DNA of 64,000 bases, from positions 1 through 64,000 of the forward strand of contig JAEWMS010000076.1 of NCBI GenBank assembly GCA_023393115.1, given 5' to 3'. The notes beneath the pieces were generated by a model. It was not told the DNA's origin and did no database searches. It saw nothing but the letters and a program-made list of their open reading frames with translations. Positions 8,753-16,067 of this stretch are shown here, one piece after another. How positions within the stretch are numbered: the stretch's first letter is position 1; each line of letters opens with the position of its first letter. The position numbers were made by a program, and so were the translations under genes. Source of the stretch: Bacillota bacterium (GTDB lineage Bacteria > Bacillota > Clostridia > Acetivibrionales > DSM-1351).

Positions 8753-9739
8753 ATGTTAGAACTATTTAGAAACAAACCGGCTTTTATTGTTGAGGCCGAA
8801 AAGGCACGCCACAAACCTAATATTATATTACAGGTGCTGATTTTCATTGCAGTCTTTATTGTCACTCAAATTGCAGCAAGTCTGCCGCTCATTATTGGGA
8901 CAATTGTAAAAGTGGTATCGGATATATCAAAGGGCAACGCTGACATAACTGATACTTCAAAAAGTCAGGAATATGCCAGTCAATTGATGAGCGGTGATTG
9001 GGTGAATATTCTAATGTTGTTCTGCACTGTTATTGCAACGGCATTAACCATTATTTACTGCAGATTCATTGAAAAGCGCAGCCTTTTCTCAATGGGTTTT
9101 ACAAAGAAGAAAGCAGTTTCCAACTATCTGGCAGGTCTGCTTGTGGGAGCTATAATGTTCGGAGCTGGAGTTCTGATTTGCTGGTTATCCGGGACACTTG
9201 AGTACAAAGGGCTGGTACTGGGCAGCAATATCGGTGTGGTTCTGGTCTTTTTCCTGGCCTTCCTATGTCAGGGGATGAGTGAGGAAGTAATACTGAGGGG
9301 CTATTTTATGGTTTCTCTGGCAGCAAAAAAATCTGTAATAATTGCAATTGTACTCAATTCTCTACTGTTTGCTCTAATGCATATATTAAATAACGGGATC
9401 GCAATTCTGCCATTAATTAACCTTGCTTTATTTGGTGTTTTTGCTTCGGTATATATGCTTTGCACAGAGAATATATGGGGAGTGTGCGCAATTCATTCCA
9501 TGTGGAATTTTGTACAGGGCAATATTTTTGGAATTGCTGTCAGCGGTATTAAAATTAATGCTACTGTTTTTTCCTTTGAATCTAATAAAACAAATACATT
9601 AATAAACGGAGGGGAATTTGGGCTGGAAGGCGGTCTGGCTGTTACGGCCGTACTGGTTATCGCTACTGTTCTCACACTGTTGATTAAAAGCAGATCAAAT
9701 AACGTAATGTCCACAGAAAATAAATCAAATGAAATATAG
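8753..9739 (+). CDS. CPBP-family intramembrane metalloprotease
   Basis: Multi-pass membrane protein of 328 residues with the CPBP/Abi signature: EEVILRG (E177-E178...R182), HILNNG, and HSMWN near residue 250. These Glu and His residues form the putative metal site of this Rce1-like family, which acts in prenyl-protein processing, bacteriocin self-immunity or maturation. The ATG at 8753 is preferred over the in-frame ATG at 8741, because the latter overlaps the GGAGG that serves as ribosome site. It lies 25 bp after secA2, so the two are probably co-transcribed. Confidence 0.85.
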   Translation: MLELFRNKPAFIVEAEKARHKPNIILQVLIFIAVFIVTQIAASLPLIIGTIVKVVSDISKGNADITDTSKSQEYASQLMSGDWVNILMLFCTVIATALTIIYCRFIEKRSLFSMGFTKKKAVSNYLAGLLVGAIMFGAGVLICWLSGTLEYKGLVLGSNIGVVLVFFLAFLCQGMSEEVILRGYFMVSLAAKKSVIIAIVLNSLLFALMHILNNGIAILPLINLALFGVFASVYMLCTENIWGVCAIHSMWNFVQGNIFGIAVSGIKINATVFSFESNKTNTLINGGEFGLEGGLAVTAVLVIATVLTLLIKSRSNNVMSTENKSNEI

Positions 9740-9754
9740 GGTTTAATATAATAC

Positions 9755-10588
9755 TTATGGATAACAGGATACTTCAACTTGGCTTGCATGCTTTATGCCT
9801 GCAAGTCTTTTTTTATAGTCAGAGGGAGTGATTCCATAAGACTGAAGAAAGGCCCTGTTAAAGGTACGATAATTTCCGAACCCGGACATATAGGCTATAT
9901 CAGTCAAATCTGATTTTCCGCTGGATATGAGCTGGGCTGCATGTCGTGAACGCAGAGCATTCATGTAGCTGTTAAAGCCGCAGCCCAAATAGGAATTAAA
10001 AAATTTGGACAGATAGTCTTTGTTATAGCCGAAATGCTTTGCCAGTGTCTCAATTGAAAGAGGATTCAAATAATTCTGCTGCAGATATACAAGAATTTTT
10101 CTGGCCAGATCGGTGCTGCTTACCGTTGGCTTATCGATGAGTTCAACACAGTCACATAGAAGACCCAGAATATAGTAGGCTGCACCCTTACTGACCAGCT
10201 CATTGGAGGAATCCTGAGAATTGAGCAGCTTTTCCATTACACTAAAAATACTTTTTGTGTTTTCGCAGCTATCAATAAAGGAACTTGAAAACACCTTGGA
10301 ACGAACGGAGGCAACATAGCTGTTCACAAGCTCCACAGGTATTATCATGATTATTGTGTCCGAATTTTCAAGATTCGTATAGGAATGTATGTCATAACTG
10401 TTGGCAATAGATACGCAGCCCTCGGTCAGAGTTCTGATCTGTCCATTTATGTTTATATTCGTTTTACCACTGACCACATAAACCAATTCTATATTTGAGT
10501 GAAAATGTGGCTCGCAGTTGTTATCAATGATTCTGAATATATGTATTTTCCTATCAGCTTCTCTGGAAATTTCAAAATAAGCACTCAT
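9755..10588 (-). CDS. AraC-family regulator with cupin sensor domain
   Basis: A 277-residue regulator. The N-terminal cupin half includes CEPHFHSNIELVYVVSG, a typical sugar-sensing AraC arm. The C-terminal half has two helix-turn-helix motifs (SIETLAKHFGYNKDYLSKFF and DIAYMSGFGNYRTFNRAF) and the closing GITPSDYKK. The start at 10588 is chosen because AAGGAGG lies 5 bp upstream; an in-frame ATG 12 codons earlier lies in a tandem repeat. It is divergent from the dehydrogenase/isomerase operon at 10849-14866 and is its likely local regulator. Confidence 0.9.
   Translation of the reverse strand: MSAYFEISREADRKIHIFRIIDNNCEPHFHSNIELVYVVSGKTNININGQIRTLTEGCVSIANSYDIHSYTNLENSDTIIMIIPVELVNSYVASVRSKVFSSSFIDSCENTKSIFSVMEKLLNSQDSSNELVSKGAAYYILGLLCDCVELIDKPTVSSTDLARKILVYLQQNYLNPLSIETLAKHFGYNKDYLSKFFNSYLGCGFNSYMNALRSRHAAQLISSGKSDLTDIAYMSGFGNYRTFNRAFLQSYGITPSDYKKRLAGIKHASQVEVSCYP
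9783..9812 (+). terminator. Rho-independent terminator inside the araC-type 3' end
   Basis: CTTGCA...TGCAAG stem followed by TCTTTTTTT on the plus strand. It would end the secA2-CPBP transcript although it lies within the last codons of the convergent AraC-type gene. Confidence 0.55.
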
Positions 10589-10672
10589 ACTAGCCTCCTT
10601 AAGCCACTTTAGTGGCTTTGACACTTTAGTGGCTTTGACACTTTAGTGGCTTTGACACTTTAACGGCTTTGA
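10586..10672 (-). promoter_or_regulatory. Shared leader motif, AraC-type gene copy (amplified)
   Basis: Read on the minus strand, the final part before the start codon is ACTAAAGTGTCAAAGCC, then ACTAAAGTGGCTT, then AAGGAGG and ATG. It aligns base by base with the ruvX leader (36894-36963) and the hydB leader (39624-39695). The hairpin abuts the Shine-Dalgarno, which suggests translational control or a short protein-binding site. Confidence 0.6.
10605..10672 (-). repeat. Four tandem 17-bp units in the AraC-type leader
   Basis: Plus-strand unit CACTTTAGTGGCTTTGA occurs at 10605, 10622, 10639 and, with two changes, 10656. On the coding (minus) strand the unit reads TCAAAGCCACTAAAGTG, the same block found once upstream of ruvX. 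The last copy forms a hairpin GCCAC-TAAA-GTGGC that ends just before the AAGGAGG of the regulator. On the plus strand each unit contributes TTGACA, giving -35-like hexamers every 17 bp. Confidence 0.9.
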
Positions 10673-10747
10673 CACTAACATAGACGTCAGTTTTTGTCTT
10701 GAATTATAGAATTATTTACTATCGATATTAACAAAATGACGTTATCA

Positions 10748-10776
10748 TTGTCAATATAACGAGGCGTGTTTAATAC
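10748..10776 (+). promoter_or_regulatory. Predicted sigma-A promoter of the sugar operon
   Basis: TTGTCA, 17-bp spacer, TAATAC, about 70 bp before the first dehydrogenase. Upstream, ACGTCA (10684-10689) and TGACGT (10738-10743) form part of a spaced inverted repeat that could bind the divergent AraC-type regulator. Confidence 0.5.
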
Positions 10777-10848
10777 CTTTTTAATAATATGGATAACACG
10801 TAGATTGACTATTTTCATTGCTGCTATGCAGCTGAAACGGAGGTTAGT

Positions 10849-11931
10849 ATGACAAATTTAAAAGCAGGAATAATCGGATGCGGGGGAATAGCAAACGGAA
10901 AACAGATGCCAAGTATTAAGGCGACCGGACTGGTAGATATGGTTGCATTTTGTGATATTGTTCCCGAAAAGGCTCAAGAGGCTGCAAAGGAGTTCGGGAC
11001 AACAGATGCAAAAACATACACTGACTACAGGGAATTACTTAAAGACAGCAGTATAGATATCATATATGTTTGCACACCGAATCGTTCACATAGTGAAATT
11101 ACTGTGGCGGCCCTCAATGCCGGAAAACATGTTATGTGTGAAAAACCCATGGCCATTAATTCAGTTGAAGCCAGTAAAATGGTAGAGGCTGCAAAGGTAA
11201 ACAAAAAAGTACTGACAATCGGTTATCAGAATCGTTTCCGCCCTGATTCCAGATATCTTAAGGAAGAATGCAGAAATGGCGTTCTCGGTGAAATATATAT
11301 GGCAAAAGCAAGGGCAATAAGACGTAGAGCCGTTCCAACCTGGGGAGTTTTTCTCAATGAATATGAACAGGGCGGAGGTCCTTTAATTGATATCGGAACG
11401 CATGCCTTGGATCTTACACTGTGGATGATGGATAACTACAAGCCAAAGTATGCTGTCGGAACAACCTATCATAAGCTGAACAACCAGAGGAATACAGGTA
11501 ATGCCTGGGGGGACTGGGATACTGAGACGTTTTCTGTTGAAGATAGTGCCTTCGGTTTTGTAGTAATGGAAAACGGTGCAACAATAATTCTTGAATCCAG
11601 CTGGGCACTCAATTCACTTGAAAGCCTGGAGGCTGCAACTGTACTCTGTGGTACTGAAGCTGGAGCAGATATGCTTGACGGTCTGAGAATCAATGGTGTA
11701 AAAAACGGTAATCAGTATGTGCTAAAACCTGACTTTAACGCTGGAGGAGTAGCCTTCTACGAAGGAGGTTCTCAAAAACCGGAGGTTCTGGAACAACTGG
11801 CGTTTATAAATGCAGTATCAGGTAAGGGGGAGCTTACTGTAACTCCGGAACAGGCACTTGTTGTTACACAGATACTTGAGGCTATTTATGAATCAGCAAA
11901 GACTGGTAAGCCTGTTTATTTCAACGATTAA
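10849..11931 (+). CDS. Gfo/Idh/MocA-family oxidoreductase
   Basis: A 360-residue NAD(P)-dependent sugar or polyol dehydrogenase. The N-terminal Rossmann fold starts GIIGCGGIANGKQMPS, the catalytic-lysine motif is CEKPM near residue 102, and the C-terminal half is the alpha/beta GFO_IDH_MocA_C domain with the GGGPLIDIGTHALDL motif. First gene of a four-gene operon that pairs two such dehydrogenases with two TIM-barrel isomerases, typical of unusual sugar or inositol catabolism. The substrate cannot be named from sequence. Ribosome site GGAGG lies 6 bp before ATG. Confidence 0.9.
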   Translation: MTNLKAGIIGCGGIANGKQMPSIKATGLVDMVAFCDIVPEKAQEAAKEFGTTDAKTYTDYRELLKDSSIDIIYVCTPNRSHSEITVAALNAGKHVMCEKPMAINSVEASKMVEAAKVNKKVLTIGYQNRFRPDSRYLKEECRNGVLGEIYMAKARAIRRRAVPTWGVFLNEYEQGGGPLIDIGTHALDLTLWMMDNYKPKYAVGTTYHKLNNQRNTGNAWGDWDTETFSVEDSAFGFVVMENGATIILESSWALNSLESLEAATVLCGTEAGADMLDGLRINGVKNGNQYVLKPDFNAGGVAFYEGGSQKPEVLEQLAFINAVSGKGELTVTPEQALVVTQILEAIYESAKTGKPVYFND

Positions 11932-12030
11932 ATTTAGAGATTTACGAATTATGTTAATGTCAAATTCTGACTGATTTGTTTTGTAAGTATAATAACTTAG
12001 TCGCTGAGTGCGGCAGAATGGAGGTTTTTT

Positions 12031-12999
12031 ATGAAATTAGGAGTATTTACGGTTTTACTTGGAAATCAGCCCCTTGAGGAGACCTTGGAATATTTGAAAT
12101 GTATAGGTGTAGATGCTGTTGAGATAGGCTGCGGAGGATACCCTGGAACTTCACATTGTGATGCAGTGAAATTTATTAAGGAAAAGAATCTAATTAAAGA
12201 TTTCAAGGCTACACTAGAAAAGTATGAAATGACTTTAAGTGCCTTATCGGTACATGGCAACCCGGTACACCCCCAAAAGGAAATAGCTCAGAAGTTCCAT
12301 ACAGAATTTGAAGCCGCTGTCCAGCTGGCCGGTGAGTTGGGGATTGACAGAGTAGTTACCTTCTCAGGGTGTCCCGGAGATAGTGAAAATTCAAAATATC
12401 CAAATTGGGTTACCTGTGCGTGGCCTGATGATTTCCAGGAAATATTGAAATGGCAGTGGAATGAGGTGCTGATACCATACTGGCAGAAAACCGCCGGAAT
12501 TGCAAAGAAGTATGGTGTTGACAAGATAGCCTTTGAAATGCATCCGGGCTTCTGTCTTTATAATCCGGATACTGTTCTTAAGCTCAGAGGGGCGGTGGGA
12601 GACATAATAGGTGCAAACTTCGACCCTTCACACCTGTTCTGGCAGGGAATTGATCCTGTTGCAGCAATCAGAGAGCTCAAGGGAGCAATTTACCACTTCC
12701 ACGCCAAAGATACAAAAATAGATTTGTATAATACTAGCAAGAATGGTGTTCTGGATACAAAACATTTTGGAAATGAAGCAGAAAGATCCTGGTTATTCAG
12801 AACTGTAGGCTATGGACACGGAGAAGAGGTTTGGAGAGCAATCTGCAGTGAACTAAGACTTACAGGTTATGATTATGTAATGTCTATTGAGCATGAAGAT
12901 AGTCTGATGACTTCAAAAGAGGGATTGGAAAAGGCTGTTTCCTTCCTGAAAAGAGTAATGATATTTGAAGAAAAGCCAACAGGTATGTGGTGGGCATAA
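12031..12999 (+). CDS. Sugar phosphate isomerase/epimerase (TIM barrel)
   Basis: A 322-residue AP_endonuc_2 (xylose-isomerase-like) barrel. Likely metal ligands lie in FEMHPGF, NFDPSHLFWQG, HFHAKD and SIEHED. It begins MKLGVFTVLLGNQPLEETL with GGAGG 7 bp upstream. It follows the first dehydrogenase by about 100 bp. The family includes inosose dehydratases, tagatose epimerases and keto-sugar isomerases; the substrate is unknown. Confidence 0.88.
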   Translation: MKLGVFTVLLGNQPLEETLEYLKCIGVDAVEIGCGGYPGTSHCDAVKFIKEKNLIKDFKATLEKYEMTLSALSVHGNPVHPQKEIAQKFHTEFEAAVQLAGELGIDRVVTFSGCPGDSENSKYPNWVTCAWPDDFQEILKWQWNEVLIPYWQKTAGIAKKYGVDKIAFEMHPGFCLYNPDTVLKLRGAVGDIIGANFDPSHLFWQGIDPVAAIRELKGAIYHFHAKDTKIDLYNTSKNGVLDTKHFGNEAERSWLFRTVGYGHGEEVWRAICSELRLTGYDYVMSIEHEDSLMTSKEGLEKAVSFLKRVMIFEEKPTGMWWA

Positions 13000-13070
13000 C
13001 GCGGAGCAACATTTCGTGTATACAAACTACATTTTAAATCATCACGTTTGCGATGGGGATGGAGCATATT

Positions 13071-14123
13071 ATGTGCATACAAGCTGCAATTATAGGATAT
13101 GGCGGAATGGGTTCATTTCACGCCAAACAGATTAAGAACATTAATTCCATAGAGATTGTCGGTGTATATGATATTAATCCAAAGAGGATTGAGGCAGCCG
13201 AAGAGGAAGGGGACAGACCCTATACCTCTTTGGAGGAATGCCTTAAAGACAGTACTGAACTGGTTATTATAGCTACACCAAACAATTTCCATAAGGATAT
13301 TTCCATTGAGGCACTAAAGTCAGGCAAACATGTTATATGTGAAAAGCCTGTTATGATGAATGCCAAAGAGCTGGAAGAGGTTCTGGCAGTCTCAAAGGAG
13401 GTGAACAGAATTTTCACTGTTCATCAGAACAGGCGTTGGGATAAGGATTTTCGAATCGTTAAGGAAGCATTTGAAAAGCAGCTTATAGGAAAACCCTTTT
13501 ATATAGAATCGAGGGTTCAAGGCTCCAGAGGTGTTCCCGGAGACTGGAGATGTGTTAAGGAGGCCGGAGGAGGAATGTTGCTGGACTGGGGTGTACACCT
13601 GCTGGATCAGCTGCTCTGGTTGATAGACAGCCCTGTGACCGAGATATATGCACATTTGTTAAGTGTAAAGTTTAAAGATGTTGATGACAACTTTAAAGTA
13701 ATGCTTAAGTTTGAGAGCGGTTTGAGTGCGTTAATAGAGGTCGACACCTACACCTTTATTCCGTTGCCAAGGTGGCATATCAGCACTGATTCCGGAACGC
13801 TTGTAATAAACGACTGGGAATGCAACGGAAAAATTCTTAAAGCCAACCTTGTAGAATTCAAATGGGAGGAAGGCATAGTTCATACCAGTGCGGGGCCAAC
13901 AAAGACAATGGCACCGAGGCCGGTGGAGACCATTGATGAAATACCTCTGCCCCATATGAATCCCGACTGCAAGGATTATTATGATAATGTTGCAAAGGCT
14001 ATAAGGGGAGACGAAGAACTGATTGTTACACCAGCCCAGGCTATGCGTGTTATGAAGGTCATTGATGCGATTTTTGAATCCGCTGAACGCGGGGAATGCA
14101 TAAAAGGAGCTGATATTATATGA
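13071..14123 (+). CDS. Second Gfo/Idh/MocA-family oxidoreductase
   Basis: A 350-residue dehydrogenase with AIIGYGGMGSFHAKQI at the N-terminus, CEKPVMMN and GGGMLLDWGVHLLDQLLW. The start at 13071 is preferred to the in-frame ATG at 13053 because GGAG lies 6 bp before it and homology begins there. It overlaps the next gene by 4 bp (ATGA), showing translational coupling. It resembles the first dehydrogenase of this operon in fold only and probably acts on a different oxidation step of the same pathway. Confidence 0.9.
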   Translation: MCIQAAIIGYGGMGSFHAKQIKNINSIEIVGVYDINPKRIEAAEEEGDRPYTSLEECLKDSTELVIIATPNNFHKDISIEALKSGKHVICEKPVMMNAKELEEVLAVSKEVNRIFTVHQNRRWDKDFRIVKEAFEKQLIGKPFYIESRVQGSRGVPGDWRCVKEAGGGMLLDWGVHLLDQLLWLIDSPVTEIYAHLLSVKFKDVDDNFKVMLKFESGLSALIEVDTYTFIPLPRWHISTDSGTLVINDWECNGKILKANLVEFKWEEGIVHTSAGPTKTMAPRPVETIDEIPLPHMNPDCKDYYDNVAKAIRGDEELIVTPAQAMRVMKVIDAIFESAERGECIKGADII

Positions 14124-14866
14124 AGCCAGAAATAGGCTTGCAACTATATTCCATACGTGAAAAATGTGTAGATAGCTTTGAGAATGTTTTAAAGGAAGTA
14201 TCTCGAGCAGGGTACGCCGGTGTTGAGTTTTATTCCTTTTTTGATATTAATGCAAGGGAAATGAAGGAATTGCTTGAAAAATACAATCTAAAGGCAATGG
14301 GAACCCATACCAGTATTGATATACTGAATAATGACCTGGACGGGCTTATTAAATACTGTAATTATCTTGAGACAGAATATATAAGTTTAGGCTGGTATGA
14401 TGCCGAAGACAAGGACGGCTGGCTGCGCCTCTGCGAAAGTGCTGAAAAATGGGGCGAAAGAATGCGCAGAAACGGTATTCATTTTATGTATCATAACCAT
14501 GGTCATGAATTTGCCCCGAAATTCAATGGGGAATTTGCTGAGGATATTATACTAAGGAATACTTCGCCCGAGAATGTCTCACTGGAATTGGACTGTTTCT
14601 GGGTAACAGACGCAGGACTTGATCCGGTGGAATACCTGTCAAGGAACATATCCAGGATAAGGACCATACATATAAAGGATATGGCTGACAAACAGGAGAA
14701 GAAGATGACGGAAGTAGGAACAGGAATAATCGACTGCGCCCAACTTTATAGAATTGCAGCCGAGTCTGATTTTAAGTGGGTGGCTATAGAACAGGACAAT
14801 ATATATATTGATCCGTTTGAGAGTATCAGAATTTCTATAAACAATCTTAAAGGGTATATAACATAA
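14120..14866 (+). CDS. Sugar phosphate isomerase/epimerase, second copy
   Basis: A 248-residue TIM-barrel protein beginning MKPEIGLQLYSIREKC, a start typical of this family. Likely metal-binding segments are YHNHGHEF, LELDCFWV, TIHIKDM and AIEQDN. Translationally coupled to the preceding dehydrogenase by a 4-bp overlap. Last gene of the operon; a terminator follows. Confidence 0.88.
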   Translation: MKPEIGLQLYSIREKCVDSFENVLKEVSRAGYAGVEFYSFFDINAREMKELLEKYNLKAMGTHTSIDILNNDLDGLIKYCNYLETEYISLGWYDAEDKDGWLRLCESAEKWGERMRRNGIHFMYHNHGHEFAPKFNGEFAEDIILRNTSPENVSLELDCFWVTDAGLDPVEYLSRNISRIRTIHIKDMADKQEKKMTEVGTGIIDCAQLYRIAAESDFKWVAIEQDNIYIDPFESIRISINNLKGYIT

Positions 14867-14876
14867 CCGATTAGTA

Positions 14877-14948
14877 ATACTTATTATTAATACTTATTTA
14901 TGATACTTACTTGTGGTATTTACTTGAGATACTTACTTGTGATACATA
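14877..14948. repeat. Short degenerate tandem repeats (GATACTTACTTGTG type)
   Basis: After the operon end, variants of TACTTATTATTAA and GATACTTACTTGTG follow each other about six times. This looks like replication-slippage sequence and holds no gene. Confidence 0.6.
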
Positions 14949-14966
14949 ATATAAAACTCTAACGAG

Positions 14967-15020
14967 TAAAAGGGACTGAGCAAAGTAATTTAAAAGACTT
15001 TTGCTGCGGTTCCTTTTAAT
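14967..15020. terminator. Bidirectional terminator between convergent genes
   Basis: AAAAGGGACTGAGCAAAGT pairs imperfectly with ACTTTTGCTGCGGTTCCTTTT, with A-rich and T-rich flanks on both sides. It separates the sugar operon from the convergent pentapeptide-repeat gene. Confidence 0.6.
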
Positions 15021-15026
15021 TTACTT

Positions 15027-15668
15027 TTATTTAATAATAATGCCAAGTATTTTTGATAGTCCAAGAGCTTGATACTCATTAACGATAACTCCTTTTAACT
15101 CCGGGCCTCTTAATAAAAGCCCGTCAATATCACTGGAGGTGAAATCTATACCCTTCAGCATTGTTCCGGCCAGCTCGGCGGAAGTGAGATTACATTGCGA
15201 AAAGGATAAATCCTTTTGAGTAGCTTCCCAGATGTAACAGTTTGAGAGGTTTGACTTCTGAATAGAAACCCGGGTAAAATCGGCATTGGAAAAAATAGAG
15301 TACCTCAAACTGCATTCATCTATAAACACATCGCACAGTTTAGCCTTTGTCATATTAATGCCGGTCATATTACAATTAATAAATTCTACACTGCTAAACC
15401 CCGCATCATTGAAGTCCATATTTGACAGATCGCAATCTTTAAATACAACATTTTCAAATACATAATTATTACTACTCTTTTTAAAGCTACATTTTTCAAA
15501 AATACATTTATAGAAAACAAGGATTTTTGATGTTGATAAACTAAAGGTACCATTGATAAAATGAAACTTATCTATATCATAGCCTGATTCCAACTGCTGT
15601 TGAATTGTATCTGAAATATTGTTTGAAATGCAAATATCGTTAGGTAGTTGAGGCCTCTGAATTTTCAC
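15027..15668 (-). CDS. Pentapeptide-repeat protein
   Basis: A 213-residue protein made largely of A(D/N)LxX-type pentapeptide repeats, for example FKDCDLSNMDF, FINCNMTGINM and FTRVSIQKSNLSNC, which fold as a right-handed quadrilateral beta-helix. Length is close to that of Qnr/MfpA DNA-mimic proteins, but the family is broad and nothing specific links this one to gyrase protection. No signal peptide. It is monocistronic and convergent with the sugar operon. Confidence 0.85.
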   Translation of the reverse strand: MKIQRPQLPNDICISNNISDTIQQQLESGYDIDKFHFINGTFSLSTSKILVFYKCIFEKCSFKKSSNNYVFENVVFKDCDLSNMDFNDAGFSSVEFINCNMTGINMTKAKLCDVFIDECSLRYSIFSNADFTRVSIQKSNLSNCYIWEATQKDLSFSQCNLTSAELAGTMLKGIDFTSSDIDGLLLRGPELKGVIVNEYQALGLSKILGIIIK

Positions 15669-16067
15669 TTTTTATCTCCTTAATATCTTTTGGTATGTCA
15701 AGTGTATAATTGAACCTCCCAAAATAATACCATATTGAGAAGTAATTCTCCAGATGTGTTAATTTACTAACAAAATCTATTGAAATAAGAGAGAAAAAGA
15801 TGTAAAATTACTTTGGTTATTTATAAAAAATTATTATTTTAATTCTTTGGAATTAAGCTATTCTAATTCTTTATAATCACCGTACAAATTGTAATGATTC
15901 TTTATAAATTGGATAATATACATAGTATGTGTCCTCTTACCAATTCGGTTTTCAGACGGTGAGCATATAGCCTCGTTGAAACGGCATATAGTGTAAGAAA
16001 ATTTTTCTATAACCGGAATGTTTTCTTTGTATCTATGCTTTATAAAAATATATAGGAGTGTGAACAT
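15669..16067. other. Intergenic region upstream of the PGK-TIM gene
   Basis: About 400 bp with no supported gene. A TTGGAA (15847) / TATAAT (15872) pair has a 19-bp spacer, longer than ideal, so the promoter is uncertain. GCATATAG is repeated at 15963 and 15984. The 210-bp minus-strand frame here has no convincing start or homology. Confidence 0.4.

Noticed and set aside
14877..14948. Tandem TACTT repeats as a possible iteron origin
   Set aside because: Units are irregular in length and sequence and no replication gene is nearby.
15858..16067. 69-residue minus-strand frame upstream of pgk-tpiA
   Set aside because: No ribosome site or homology, and it would start on top of the pgk ribosome site.
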